Origin: Pogonophryne albipinna
Lineage: Eukaryota; Chordata; Actinopteri; Perciformes; Artedidraconidae
Reading direction: 5' to 3'
DNA: 64,000 bases
Assembly: GCA_028583405.1 (NCBI GenBank)
Contig: CM053260.1
Location: 20,228,813-20,292,812, forward strand
Part shown: positions 44,250 through 56,220 of the stretch, one piece after another
How positions within the stretch are numbered: position 1 is the stretch's first letter
How the letters are laid out: every line of letters starts with the position of its first letter
Program-made: the position numbers and the translations under genes
Notes under the pieces: model-generated
The model's input: the letters and a program-made list of their open reading frames with translations, nothing else
Databases searched by the model: none
Told to the model about the DNA's origin: nothing

Positions 44250-44850
44250 CTTTCGACTCCACTTCGAGCGATAGAATTACTAACAAAGAATTGCTAACAG
44301 AGCACTTATATACTAATAAAGGACTGGCTTACCTAAAGCCAGTTGAGTAGCACTTGAAATGTTTTTGCTCTATGAAACCTGATGTACTTATATGATTCTG
44401 TTTTCTTCAAGTTTGTGTCTTGTTGGTCGAACGCACTTATTGTAAGTCGTTTTGGACAAAATCGTCAGCTAAATGCAATGTAATGTAATTGAGTTTGGCA
44501 TTTTGGCCGTCGCCATCTTTTTTTTTGGAACCATAAATGAAACGAGAAAGTGGACTTGAATACAACTGGGACCATAAATTACAAAATGGACATTACATTA
44601 CATTACATTGCATTTAGCTGACGCTTTTATCCAAAGCGACTTACAATAAGTGCGTTCGACCAACAAAATACAAACTTGAAGAAAACAGAATCATATAAGT
44701 ACATCAGGCTCCATAGAGCAAAAACATTTCAAGTGCTACTCAACTGGCTTTAGATAAGCCAGTCCTTTATTAGTATATAAGTGCTTTGTTAATAGTTCTA
44801 TTGCTCGAAGTGGAGTCGAAAGAGATGAGTTTTCAGTCTGCGCCGGAAGG
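44250..44850. repeat. Inverted pair of LINE 3' ends forming a ~250-bp-arm palindrome
   Basis: Arms 44250-44498 and 44582-44831 are inverted copies of the gctgacgcttttatccaaag LINE tail. Shared landmarks are caagtgctactcaactggc, aagtgcgttcgaccaac and cattacattacatt. The right arm also encodes, on minus, DSLHTFRRRLKTHLFR, the LINE ORF C-terminus. A spacer of about 83 bp separates them. Confidence 0.85.
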
Positions 44851-44876
44851 TGTGTAAGCTATCTGCTGTCCATTAA

Positions 44877-47800
44877 GCTGTGTTAAAGAAGACTTGGAAC
44901 TAGAGATAACATAAATTCATCAGGAAACCTTTAACTTGACTTCCTTTTGGAACCAGTGGAGTTTCGCACTGCGGTCTCTTAGAGCTGTCAAGGCTGATTC
45001 AAATCTCAGCAGGATTATTACCTGCTCTGCCTTTATTGTTACTCTCTCTATGTAGGCCCATATGCAATAACGGAAAGGGTTTTAAAATAAGCTATTCGCT
45101 TCTTCGAACACTTTCAGCACATTCCGAATGAATTTCAAAGGAATATGATGGTTTGTTATTACATGTTTGAATATGTTTACCTCTTCAGTTTTTCAGAACA
45201 TAAGCAGTAGCAATACTGGCATAGTCCTAACAAAGCTCAAACATTTAAGCTTACCAGTCAAAGGCTGAATTAAATAAGTGCTGCAACCTAAAAGAATAAA
45301 AGAATGGCTGTGTTGAAATCATATCAAACTTTCTGTTGCCCTAAAGCTCACCCGAGTGGGAGTAATGGACACAAAAAGCCTGCTTTATAGCATTAATTGT
45401 CCTCTGTGGATTTGCACTTTTAATACAGCACAATTTCATAATGAATATATAACCATGATTTTGCAAAGCCCCTGAGACAGGGCCACGGACCCCACTTTGA
45501 CAACCACTGTCTCAAATCACATCTTTTGCATCGCAACAAAAACTTTTTCAATGCAGCTTGAATTTCCTCCTTACATTTCTTATGTAACAGTGAAAGAAAA
45601 CCTCAGGCAGGTTGAGCTTTGTTAAAGGTGTTTCCACCTGAGGGTAACTTCACAGGCGGTAACAGAAATCGCTTTATGATTAATGACTAGTGAGACCAGT
45701 GAGTGTGGGAAAACCACTCAGATATTGAATGACGCAAACGAGCAGACTCATTTACATATAAGCAGGGTAAAATGCAACAAGATGTAAGGCATAAATCTGC
45801 AGTCTATTGAAATGTTTAATAGAATCCAAGAGTCGAAAGAAATTGTTTCTTTCAGCAGTAAGGATACCAACGTTTTAAAATACATGCTGCAGTTTATTAA
45901 TTGGCTGCTTGCTATTTGAAATACTGTAAAGGTGAAATGATAGTGACAGTCAACCCTATTAAATCCAGCCCAGCATGCATCACTGCAACAAAGTACTACA
46001 TTCAGATAATATCCATGTATGTATTATAAGGTCAACTATGAAAAACGTCAAAGGATGTAGCTGTATTATTTTACATTTTTACGAGAAACAAAACCAACAA
46101 TAAAAGTATCCTATTAGACCTTGAAGTCCACTATTAGTTTATAATATAAAAGCAACACTAAAGCGATAAATAAAACGTTTCAAAAGCCACATCAGGGTGA
46201 CATTTCCTATTTATATTTTGTAACCCAGTCGCAGTGTTGTTTCAGAATAAACTCTAGCTCTTTTCACTTCATTGTAATGACGGTGAACTGCACCAGAATA
46301 TGGCTCTAAAATGTGTTTTTCAACAGTTAGAAGACTTTGGGTCAAAGCATAATCCTTAGTCTTTATTGGGGAATGTTGAAAGGGAAAGATAGAGCTGAGG
46401 ACATTTGTAAAAGGATCATCCTGGATTGGACCTCTGTTTGTTACTGAGCTCTAATTATTGGGCTTTGAGCTACTGTGTGGTGAAGACTTATTTTAAATGA
46501 TGTGGAATTGGATTCGCCAATACATTCTACATTTTAAACTCATCACCTAGTGACTCTTGGTCAGGATCCTTTGGCATAACTTTAAAAAGCATTTGGTTGC
46601 CATATACTTCAAATTATGACCCTTTGCTATTGTCACAGTAAGCTCTTGGTTACGGTTGTGAATGGAAAGAGTTTAGGTTTACTGTAGTAAAAGATGGCTG
46701 TTACGTTAGTTCAGTAGCTTATGTATCTTTTAATAACCTAATGCTGAATTGTATTTCAACAAGGGACACGGACAGCGGTATCCTTTGGGATTCCTGATTG
46801 TTAACTGTGTTTTCAATTACTTGCTGCAGAAGGGTTTACCTTGGAGTTAATTGAAAACCTGCTCCGCCTCATACAGACAGGCTGCTTTCTATGAGATTTA
46901 AATATGGTATAATGGAGCACATAACCCGTCATCCCTATCTGAGAGTTTTTGAGTTTCAAAAGATAAGCAATACTTGTGACAGGGACATATTTTAAAGCCA
47001 TATTGTGATGTAAAAAAACAGGGGTTATGAATACATGTACAGCAAAGAAGTAGATCGTGTTGCCAGGTGATGCTTTGAAAAAGTTATACAACACTGGAGT
47101 ATGTTAGGGTTTTCACCTGACTTTCAATTTGGCAGCTGCTAAAGCTCCAGGAGAGAAACTGTAAGAAAATCTTTTGTTGACAGGTTTTCAGATGGTTTGA
47201 GTGAGATGAGTGATAAGTGGAAGCGATGTCTGCTGAGTTGAACCCAACTTCTGCCAAACACCAGAACTAGTGAAGAAGAGTAGCCATGGTGCAGATTTGT
47301 CCACTTAAGGTTAATTGGTGCTTTCACAGCTGGAGGCCACAGGGAGTCACAGGAGTCACTGCCATTTGCTAGCCTTTTGTTCGGCTGTTACCATAGAGAC
47401 ATCCGATTAAATGGTTTGATGACCATTCTTTGACATTTTTGGGCGTGGCAATAGCTCCAATCCTGTACCAAAAATCTGCCCTCCAAAGTAATTTTGTTTT
47501 AAAACCCAATATCTAGACTTTATTTTAGACCGTGAACAATAAATCCCAAAAACTTGATTTAATTTGAATGTGTCTTTTTTGCTGCTTCAAATGTGCTGAC
47601 ACTAGCACCTCGTTACCTGGAAAATGGTTGATTTTCTTTTTCTGGCTTTCCTGTTGAGCTGACAGTTTCTGCCACCTTTTCAAACCTCAGAAATCATCTC
47701 TTTTCAAGCTGTTTTGGCAATCCTTGAAATGCTGGTGCCTGTATATGAAAAGCTAACAAGACCTAACAAACAAACCAACAAGACCAGATATGGATCTGTT

Positions 47801-48286
47801 TCTGTATTCTGCACAGGGATGTAGATGACACTTGGTATTTGATTTGCACTGTATACATTCTAACAACTGGAGCTGTCAGTGCTGCAGAATAACATTTGAC
47901 AAACTCAATAGATTATATTCTCCTGAAAGTCAGCGGTGGGGGAGAGTTATTTCTCTATTAGATTACTTATCGTCCTCAAAGGGCTGCTTCTTTCTTCCTA
48001 TCAATAAATAAATATCACCACCACTGGCAGGTTGTCGTGCTTCCCATGTGTGACAGCAGAGACTGACACTAACACAAAGACGCACTGATGTGTTAATTTT
48101 GGACCAACACCATTTCATGTGCTGTGACATACTGTGAAGGACACTTTCAAATCAAGTAATCTAATTATTGAGACACAAAGGCACTTTAATTGCTTCCTTT
48201 GCCGTTTTGTTCTGAGATATTGACGATGGGGGCTCTAGTTTATTTAATGTGGTTTTCCTGTGGCAGTGCGGAAGTTCCCCTTTGAC
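44877..48286 (+). other. Intergenic/intronic stretch, no gene seen
   Basis: AT-rich. The segment 45470-45512 resembles a single hAT 3' end (ggaccccactttgacaacca then ctg). No paired end was found. No coding region is supported. Confidence 0.45.
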
Positions 48287-48574
48287 TAAAGCGGCCCTAT
48301 TCGGCTAATTTTGAAGTACATTCCTGTATTTTGTAACTCTACTGTGACATGTCTACATGTTTTAATGTTTTTCTTATACTGCCTGTGCTGCAGCACCTCT
48401 TTTCACCCTCTGTCTGAAACCACTCTGTTGTGATTGGTCAACCGCTTACAGATGCCCCTCAGCCTCACTTACAATGTGTTGGAGCGCCAGCCAATGGAAG
48501 CACAAGTGTAAATAAGTGTATATAACACACTACAGGAACGGGAAAAACCCCAAAAAGCATAATAGTGCCTCTTT
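48287..48574. mobile_element. Short MITE of the 'CTATTATGC' family
   Basis: The left end TAAAGCGGCCCTATTCGGCT and right end AGCATAATAGTGCCTCTTTA form a degenerate TIR. The interior holds tgctgcagcacctcttttca and a CCAATGGAAGC motif, and runs 288 bp without a gene. It matches the same-type ends at 43416 and 62213. Confidence 0.7.
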
Positions 48575-51500
48575 AACTCCAATGTTCTTCCCATTTTCTG
48601 AGGTGATTGGGTGTCATACATATATGTGTAATAGAGAGAACAATGATTCATTAAATGGAGCTGCTTTGTTGAATGTGTGACTTATTCAGCGTGGCTTTCA
48701 GTTAATACTGTATTTTAAATGCAAATGTATTCGCAATTTATTAATATGTTGTCAAAGAGATCTTAATGATCTCATCGAAGTAACGTTTATTCTCAGCTTG
48801 TGCCTCATCCAACATTTGGTGCAGCATCCTCGTACTTTATGGTCCTGCAGTCAGTTGCTCAACAGTGTAAATGACTTGGATTTAAGTCTCATCCCTTGTT
48901 CTTGTTCCACTGCAGACATCTAGTGTAGACCGCATTCACCTGAAAACTGTCGAAAGACAAGTGAGACAGCATACTGTAGGGACATGTTGTTCAAGAAGGA
49001 AATATAAAGCAGAAAGTCCAGTTGTAGCCACAGAGGGAAGTGTTCATGAGCATCCAAAATACTACATTTATAATACTCTCAAACAGGATTTTACAGCTCT
49101 TAAAAGTAGTCAAAGTGGCAACTAAATGATGATTTTGAGGTAAGCAGTAAACTGCATAAGTGGGTAATAGGATAGATGGTGGGTGCAACCTAACAGTATA
49201 GATCGTTACAACATTTATTGTCCATATTTCAAAATGTTTGTCCGAGATAACACTGTGGGACAAACATCCTTGGCATATTTAAAGCTTTGGCACGTTAGAA
49301 CCAAATGTGTCCAATGTGACTGCTCTTACGACCCCCATCTACAAACTAAGCAATCAGAAGACGACAGGAACTGAGGCAAAGTACACAGGCTGTCACATCA
49401 TTTCAATTCTATTAAGAAAACACACACAACCCTAAATGATGGAGGTGAAACTCAACTAAAGTGCAGCTCAGATGAATGATGTGAGAGGATGAGCTGCCTC
49501 TGCTTTCATCATAGGGCTACAACTCACACAGTATTTATGTGAGTGTGTGTTCAGCCTGTTCTGTCAGCAGTGCAAATCTAGTGTGTAGAAAGATCTGGCA
49601 ATGCGAGACTAACACATCAGAGACTTGGCACAGCGGCCCTCTTTAATCAAGGTATCATACTTTCAGATCTGATCACAATATGTCATCAGTGTGTACTTTT
49701 TCACAGATGAAAAACGATAATAATTCATTCCCGGTGACTCACTTTTCACATAAAACAGAGGTTGGTTTCTCAGATAGAAATAAACTTCACACCCATGAAG
49801 CCACAACTCACACCAAACACCTACATCTGTGTGTCGTGAAAGTCCAGAGGGCCTGTGCAGCTTTCTCCCTTATTTTGTTTGCTCACTTTATTTCTTCCCT
49901 TAATTAAGTGAGCCCATTTTGTGATATAAGATAGTGATTCTCTCTGTTCGTCAGCGAGAGAACAAACGTGAGGGATCAATGGAAACTCAAGTCAAACAGC
50001 AAGTCCTGTCACAATAAACTCAATCTCACTTTGATCAGATGACAGCGTTGATTCCTAAAGAAAGAAGGGGCTTAAAAAAATGCTTTTAAAGGATTCACAA
50101 TGGTGTCATCAAACATTTAAAAACTCATTTGTATGCAAACAATCTTTGAGCTTATTCTGAGAAGCATTCCTCATTTTCATTCATCCTTGATTAGAGTAAT
50201 TAAAGTGCTTTAAAGCTTGTTTTTGTTATGACAACGGGTCAGGGCTGTAAAAGATTAATGAAACAATGACAGAGATGATCAACAAGCAATAGAAAATAGG
50301 TGAAAAATACTTTTGATGTCAATTCTCTCTTGTGCTTTATAGAACTTAAGGTGTCTGAATTATGCAACCTCTCTCCCACTGCAGTGAAATGTGGGATACA
50401 TGTAATGACACTTTTGGAGCAGAGAACTAGAACTCAAGAAGTACTTGAGAGCTTTGAATGGATGTCAGATACTGAAGATTTATTGGAAGTTAAGGTTGGA
50501 GGATTGACAAAGACATTTGCTGAGACACTGTAGTCAATTAACTTTGAAGTCCTCTGTCCCTCACAGAGCATAATCATCAGTACAAGACACTGCAAGGCCT
50601 GTCCCAGCAGGGTCAAACTGTCCTGGTATTGTCTGAAGAAAAGACTGTTTAATGGTCACATCTAAAACCCAGCTTTGGTTGAAGCCCAAGCACAAAGAAA
50701 GGGCCTGTCGGTAGAAAAGGATCTCTCAAGGCTGTTTGCCTGGGTTTTCAGAGGAGAAGAGAGAGAGGAGAAGTTAAAACTAAAATCATCACAACCCTAT
50801 CAACACAGAAGCATTTTCCCCCCTAGATGGAGAAGAGTAAGAATTTAATATAAAATAGTTTCCCTGGAACTGAATTTAAACGAGTTTTTCCGCCCCCAAT
50901 TTGGGATTTATTACTCAATTTGACAAGGGAAAAACATTTCTTTAAAACACAGAATACACCCCTGTTGTTCCAATCTATTCTCTCTTGTCTTTTTTCCTGT
51001 AAATGTCTCATCTGCTCTTCATAGATCCAGGCTCACTGTCTACATCGACAAAGGCTCTGTGGGCGCTGAAGGAGAGCACGACTAAAAGATAATGATAGAG
51101 ATACGTGGAACATGTAATGCAAAAAAGGCTCTTCATGTCATTATGTACACTTGTGTTTTGTGTGCCACCTATTGAGCATTTTTACACACATCATTCAGAG
51201 TTATTAATCATCAAAATCTACAGTTATAGTTGTTCCAAACATACTTCAGGTTCATGCAGTGAGATTATGTGTGAAGCTGCGGCTACTTCAACTTTAATAA
51301 ATAATGTTAATCAAAATCTGTAGTCAGCAGTTTCAGATCCCACCTAAAGCGCAACCTGGGCTGGAGCTAGCGATGTGCCTCACTTAGTCTTAGTCTTACT
51401 TAGTCTTATTAGAAAACAAATCAGCAACACACTTAAATGGTAATCAATACTGACAACATTAACAGAGAGCCCAGCAAAGAATGTTGTTCCTTGAAACAGT

Positions 51501-51930
51501 CAATTACTTTTCTAAAATAAAACAAAGCCTCCCACATATTTTACACAGCCAGCCTTTGAGACCATACTCCCTCATCCGTAACTGTTTGGGACGGCAGGGT
51601 GGACAGTCACACTCACGCACACAACTGCAGCACAAAGTCAATAAATCTTCCAGAAAGGCTCCCCCCTCCCACCAGTTGAATCACTATATCACAGAAGCAC
51701 TATCTAAGGATGAAAAAAAAAACTCCTGCCCTCCACCTCTAGGGGCTAAAGCTCCTTGCTTGCCAAATCGTCTTGTTTCAAAAGCAATTATTTCACCCAC
51801 TGACGACATGTAATATGCACACCTTAAATCCTTTGTACACATCTTTAAAATATGTCTGTGGATTGTTGATTTCCCTCTACATTTGATGTCCCTGACTCCG
51901 CTGTATTGATCATACCCTCCATGCTGTAAG
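48575..51930 (+). other. Stretch without gene or defined repeat
   Basis: AT-rich and unique-looking. The open frames here (up to 110 codons) have no recognisable domains and biased low-complexity content. Confidence 0.5.
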
Positions 51931-52047
51931 GCAAGGCAAGTTTATTTATGTAGTACCTTTCAACACAAGGCAAATCAAAGTGCTTTACAAAAATGAAAAA
52001 CATTAAGAAAATGGCATTTAAAAACAGTCATTAAAAAGCAAAGATAA

Positions 52048-52238
52048 TTGCACCCCCTGAAAGAAAAAGGGTTCAGCGATTTTATTTATAAATGGAACCC
52101 CAGGATTATATCCAAGAAGACAGACAACCCTATTTTAAGGCATTTGATTAAAATGTGGTGTGAGACTCATAGAAGTCTGGGACTGAAAGTTGGACTGTCA
52201 CCAAAGTCACCTCTGAGACAAAATGAACTCATACCCAT
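52048..52238 (+). pseudogene. L1-type ORF2 fragment (before LTR insertion)
   Basis: The frame encodes FSDFIYKWNPRII, DNPILRHLIKMW and SPLRQNELIP, a segment downstream of the RT in fish L1-type ORF2. It ends where the LTR begins. The last residues of the open frame are LTR-derived. It resumes in frame as MTLNNKILETW at 52732 once the LTR and one CCCAT are removed. Confidence 0.8.
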
Positions 52239-52728
52239 TGTGGAGGAAACTTTTGTGTAGCAATGCAGTGGGAGTCACCGACTCATGAAGGAGACACGGG
52301 ACGTGCAGGAGTTCTGATGTCAAACACTGATATTTAATACAAGCATCGGCCGGAGAAATTCACATCACAAGTCACACAGTCAAAGGTTCTGACTGCACGG
52401 GTGGTTTGCCATGTCAAATCTGATCAGCCTCGCATCTTGGTAGACCTTTTAACTAGTTTACAGAGAGTCAAATCCACATGTTGGGGATGGGCGTAAAACA
52501 TCTGCAGACACAGGAGATGTCTCTCACATCTCTGGAGCTTAGAAAGCCAGCGTTCTCACACTCGCAAAACCCCCCTATGCCCTGCAGGTCAGGCCATAAA
52601 ACCTAGTATCACCATACGACTGCATTAACACATTCCTTACGGGAGATTAGAAGCAGGGATGGTCGTAAATGTCAACACACAAAATAAGGTTAAATGTCTA
52701 GGAGTAAAGACAAAATTAATCCCTAACA
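52239..52728. mobile_element. Solo LTR with 5-bp TSD (CCCAT) inside L1
   Basis: The block begins TGTGGAGGAAAC and ends CCCTAACA, flanked by CCCAT at 52234-52238 and 52729-52733. TG...CA ends plus a 5-bp duplication indicate an LTR. The 490-bp block has no coding content. Its sequence is unlike the solo LTR at 34560, so a different family is likely. Confidence 0.85.
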
Positions 52729-52731
52729 CCC

Positions 52732-53490
52732 ATGACTCTCAATAACAAGATTCTGGAAACTTGGCATCATAAGGGGATCCAACATTTGGAAGATTGCTAC
52801 GAAAAAAGACTCCTCATGTCCTTCAAACAATTAAAGAGGACATATGACTTGTCTAACAAGACCTTCTTCTGCTATCTTCAGTTAAGATCCTTTCTTAGAG
52901 CCAACCTGGGCCCTGGGATGACTTTACCTGTGTTGACTGATGTGGAGAAACTGCTTCATGAGGGAAATGTATACAAAGGTATTTCTAAAATGTACTCTTT
53001 ACTGCTGAATGAGGGCCCAAAGCCAGGTTTACACAAATCTAGAGCGAGATGGGAGTCAGATCTGGATGTAGCAATTGATGAACAGCTCTGGTCAGATTTA
53101 TGTAAAGACAGTTTGTCAGCTACTATTAATGCCAGGTACAGACTGGTTCACTATCATTTCCTCCATCAACTGTACCTCACCCCACAGAAACTACATAGAT
53201 CCAAGCCCGAGCCGTCAGAGATGTGCTTCAGGTGTGGTATTGAGGTCGGCTCCTTCCTACACTGTACCTGGCTTTGCACAAAAGTGAGGTCCTTTTGGTA
53301 CGATTTTTGTGACACCTTAAACAAGATCACAGGATCTACCTTCCCTTTAGATCCTGAGCTTTGCTTACTGGGCGATTTCACAAGTCTCAATAGATCTTTA
53401 ACTAAATCCAAAATTAAATGTATGGAAATTGCTTTATGTGTGGCTAGGAAATGCATAACACTAACATGGAAAGCTGACTCTCCTCATTGA
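52732..53490 (+). pseudogene. L1-type ORF2 C-terminal region with CCHC-like motif
   Basis: The 252-codon open frame begins MTLNNKILETWHHKGIQHLE. It includes FFCYLQLRSFL, WESDLDVAIDEQLW, HYHFLHQLYLTPQKLHRSKP, then CFRCGIEVGSFLHCTWLC, the Cys/His-rich C-terminal motif of L1-type ORF2 proteins, and a final LLGDF. The Met is just the first in frame after the solo LTR. No RT catalytic motif remains in this truncated copy. Confidence 0.85.
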
Positions 53491-53937
53491 TAGATGGTCT
53501 TTAGAAATGAACAGTTGTATTCCTCTTGAAAAGATCACATATAGTCTTAGAAAAGGATATATCACCTTTCTGAAGATCTGGCAGCCTTATTTAGAGTTTA
53601 TAGATGCATCACTGACGCCTCCATAGGTATATCATCTGATTAACCAACAGGACTCTAGATATACAGTAGCACTGTGTATGTGTAGTATCTCGTTGTGTTT
53701 TGATTCACGCACTGACTTTTGTTTGTCTTTGTTTTGTTATTTTGGGGGGAGGGGGGATGCTTTGCATTTTTATGCTACATGTTTTTTTGTTGTTATGTTT
53801 AATTGTTGCATAAACCTGAAAATTATAAATAAAATATTATATATATATATAAAAAAAAGCAAATAAAATAAACATTAAAAGAAAAAATACATGATTAATA
53901 GTTACAGTGCAGTTTAAGATATGAATAGTTCAATTAA

Positions 53938-56162
53938 TATGGGATTAGTTTTGTATCATAAAGATAAACCAACACTTTTTCAGAATAAAGCAAAACTATG
54001 AGTTTAAAAGAAAAAAAAACTGAGTCAAGCAAAATAAAATAAATTTCAAAAATAAAACTATAAGTTGCAAACAAATCATTTGTGTAATCATGTAAACTAT
54101 AAGTCTTTTTTCTTTAATTTAACATAGGTTTTTGTTTGCAGTTCTTGTTTCTTCTTTCTCAATGATCAGACTTTTGCTCTCGCTGCAGCTTTCTCGTTTG
54201 CGCTCCCTCATTTTTTGTTTGAGATTCTGACACAAACCTCCCAGGTGGGCGGGACTTTCAGGGGTGCGTCCCCATTGGCTACTCAGTTTTTGAGTGACAG
54301 CCCTCCAGCGATTGTACAGTGCAGGCAGCTGCGGTGCGGTAGCTAGCTGAGCGTGGACAGAAGACCCCCAGAAGAACCAGCATTTCAATTATTATAATAC
54401 TACAAGTGAAAATATATGTAAGTATTGATCATTTGTGTTGTTTTGTGCTATACGGTCTGTTTCTTTATTGTGGTAAGTGAGAAGTAAGAAAGCTGTGCTA
54501 GTGAAAGTTAGCTTGTGCTACCTTTAGATCCATAACAATGCAAGCTAAGTAGCCTAACAGTTAGCTACATAGCTAGCAGTGAGTGAGCGTTCAGACACCG
54601 GCTGCACACACTCAAACAGGACTCGTGTGCCTGACTCTACCAACAGGTTTTCATGATTCTGTTTAGATATGCAAGTATAAGCCATGATAGCTTATTTTAT
54701 TAACACGCTAATTTGATATGAAAATCAATGGAGGCTGAGTTAACTTAGTAGGAAAACCTAACGTCCATGAGCTGTGTTTTATTTGTTAACTTCATATTTT
54801 TCATTTCCTAAAACATTTATTTTCCTCTCATATTAACAGTGTGGATCATTGAGACAGCGTGGTGTCCAGAGGTCTTATCCCGTTTTCCCACTTCCTCTGA
54901 GGGGACAGCACGGAGGGGGGCATGAAGAAAGAACTGCACCAGCTTCATCCACGCTGGCGTTACTGTTATCACTGGCTCAGTGTCATTTCATTTGACCAAA
55001 TGTCTTTACATATACATTTTATAGATTTTATTATTATCCACCTTTTTGTTTTATGTCCTTTTATTTAAAACATTCTTTGAGACTTCATCTTCTGGTTCAA
55101 ATTTCAATAAATGTAATTTGTATAATCTCTCGTCACTTGTCTTTATTCTACATGAAAATGTTAGAGATTCCATTCAAATCTGTTGATTATTCAGATCTTC
55201 CTCAGGCTAGGAATAGTATGTCGAATTTTTAATGCTAAATGTATATAATTTTCTCACAGGATATAGAATGAAACAACACAGTTTTTATCCATTGTGTATG
55301 GATCAGCTCTTCAGACCAACATAGTAAGATGTGAGCATGTTCCTAATTGTGTTGGTATGCAACCTAGGTCTGGTCTGTTTAATAAAGCAAATCTGCCACT
55401 TTTATATTGCAGAATTTGTTAAATTAAAGCAGTCTTTAATTGTTTGTCCTAAACATAGCAATATATGCTTTTGAAATGTAACATGTCTTTGAAAAATAAT
55501 AGTATACAGTTTATATTGTGTATCACCTTTAGCTTAAAAATACATAGATGTGTTTTTTTTATCTATAAAATAAATAGACAGACACTTTATCAATCCCAAA
55601 TTGGGAAATTATTTAACAGCAGCAGTGTGTTCAGGTATTAAAATATTTAAAGTATGAACTACACATCACAAGTATAATGCACTGCAATCCATAAGATAAG
55701 TCCGATATGTTCATGAAAACCCCCCAGGAGACACCGACACTAACGTGGCCGAGTGGACTCCGGCATGAGCTGCACTGTATGATCTGTGGTGTAGTGGGCT
55801 GTCACTCAAAAGCTGAGTAGCCAATGGGGACACACCCCTGAAAGTCCCGCCCACCTGGGATGTTTGTGTCAAAATCTCAAACAAAAAATGAGGGAGCGTC
55901 AACGAGAAGAGCTGCAGCGAGAGCAAAAGTCTGATCATTGAGAAAGAAGAAACAAGAATTGCAAACAAAAACCTATGTTAAAACAAAGAAAAAATACTTA
56001 TAGTTTACATGATTACACAAATGATTTGTTTGCAACTTATAGTTTTATTTTTGAAATTTATTTTATTTTGCTTGACTTAGTTTTTTTTTCTTTTAAACTC
56101 ATAGTTTTGCTTTATTCTGAGAAAGTGTTGCTTTATCTTTATGATACAAAACTAATCGCATA
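53938..56162. mobile_element. 2.2-kb DNA element with ~390-bp long inverted repeats
   Basis: The element starts TATGGGATTAGTTTTG and ends CAAAACTAATCGCATA. The arms 53938-54330 and 55768-56162 are inverted copies with few differences. AATTAA lies on both sides (53932-53937, 56163-56168), and the undisturbed L2 copy has a single AATTAA there, so the insertion is exact. The 1.4-kb centre has no transposase but contains splice-like and polyA-like signals. The family is unknown to me. Confidence 0.88.
54250..55130 (+). other. Possible two-exon transcription unit inside the long-TIR element
   Basis: Inside the left arm, ATTGGCTACTCAG (inverted CCAAT) sits upstream. A strong donor, tat|gtaagt, lies at 54418, and an acceptor after a pyrimidine-rich tract, attaacag, ends at 54839. 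AATAAA follows at 55106-55111. The second exon has only a short frame (MKKELHQLH..., about 48 codons from about 54922), so any product is probably non-coding or vestigial. The signals are seen in the sequence; transcription is inference. Confidence 0.35.
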
Positions 56163-56220
56163 AATTAAAAGCAGCGTCAAAAAGAAAAGTCTTCAGCCTG
56201 GAGTTAAAAGTAGTCGGAGT

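Larger units (their letters stand above)
52043..53853 (+). mobile_element. L1-type LINE 3' fragment inserted in L2
   Basis: The + strand element covers the ORF2 C-terminal region, then a 3' UTR and an A-rich tail with tatatatatataaaaaaaa. It is flanked by a 10-bp direct repeat AAAAAGCAAA (52033-52042 and 53854-53863), consistent with target-primed insertion. It is 5'-truncated and interrupted by a solo LTR (52239-52728). Confidence 0.85.
51931..56220 (-). mobile_element. L2-type LINE 3' fragment with two nested insertions
   Basis: Three collinear pieces match the 3' UTR of the LINE at 21950: 51931-52042, 53854-53937 and 56163-56220. The two gaps are filled by an L1-type LINE (with duplicated AAAAAGCAAA) and a long-TIR element (with duplicated AATTAA). 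The intact copy at 21950-22215 serves as the empty-site reference. Confidence 0.9.
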
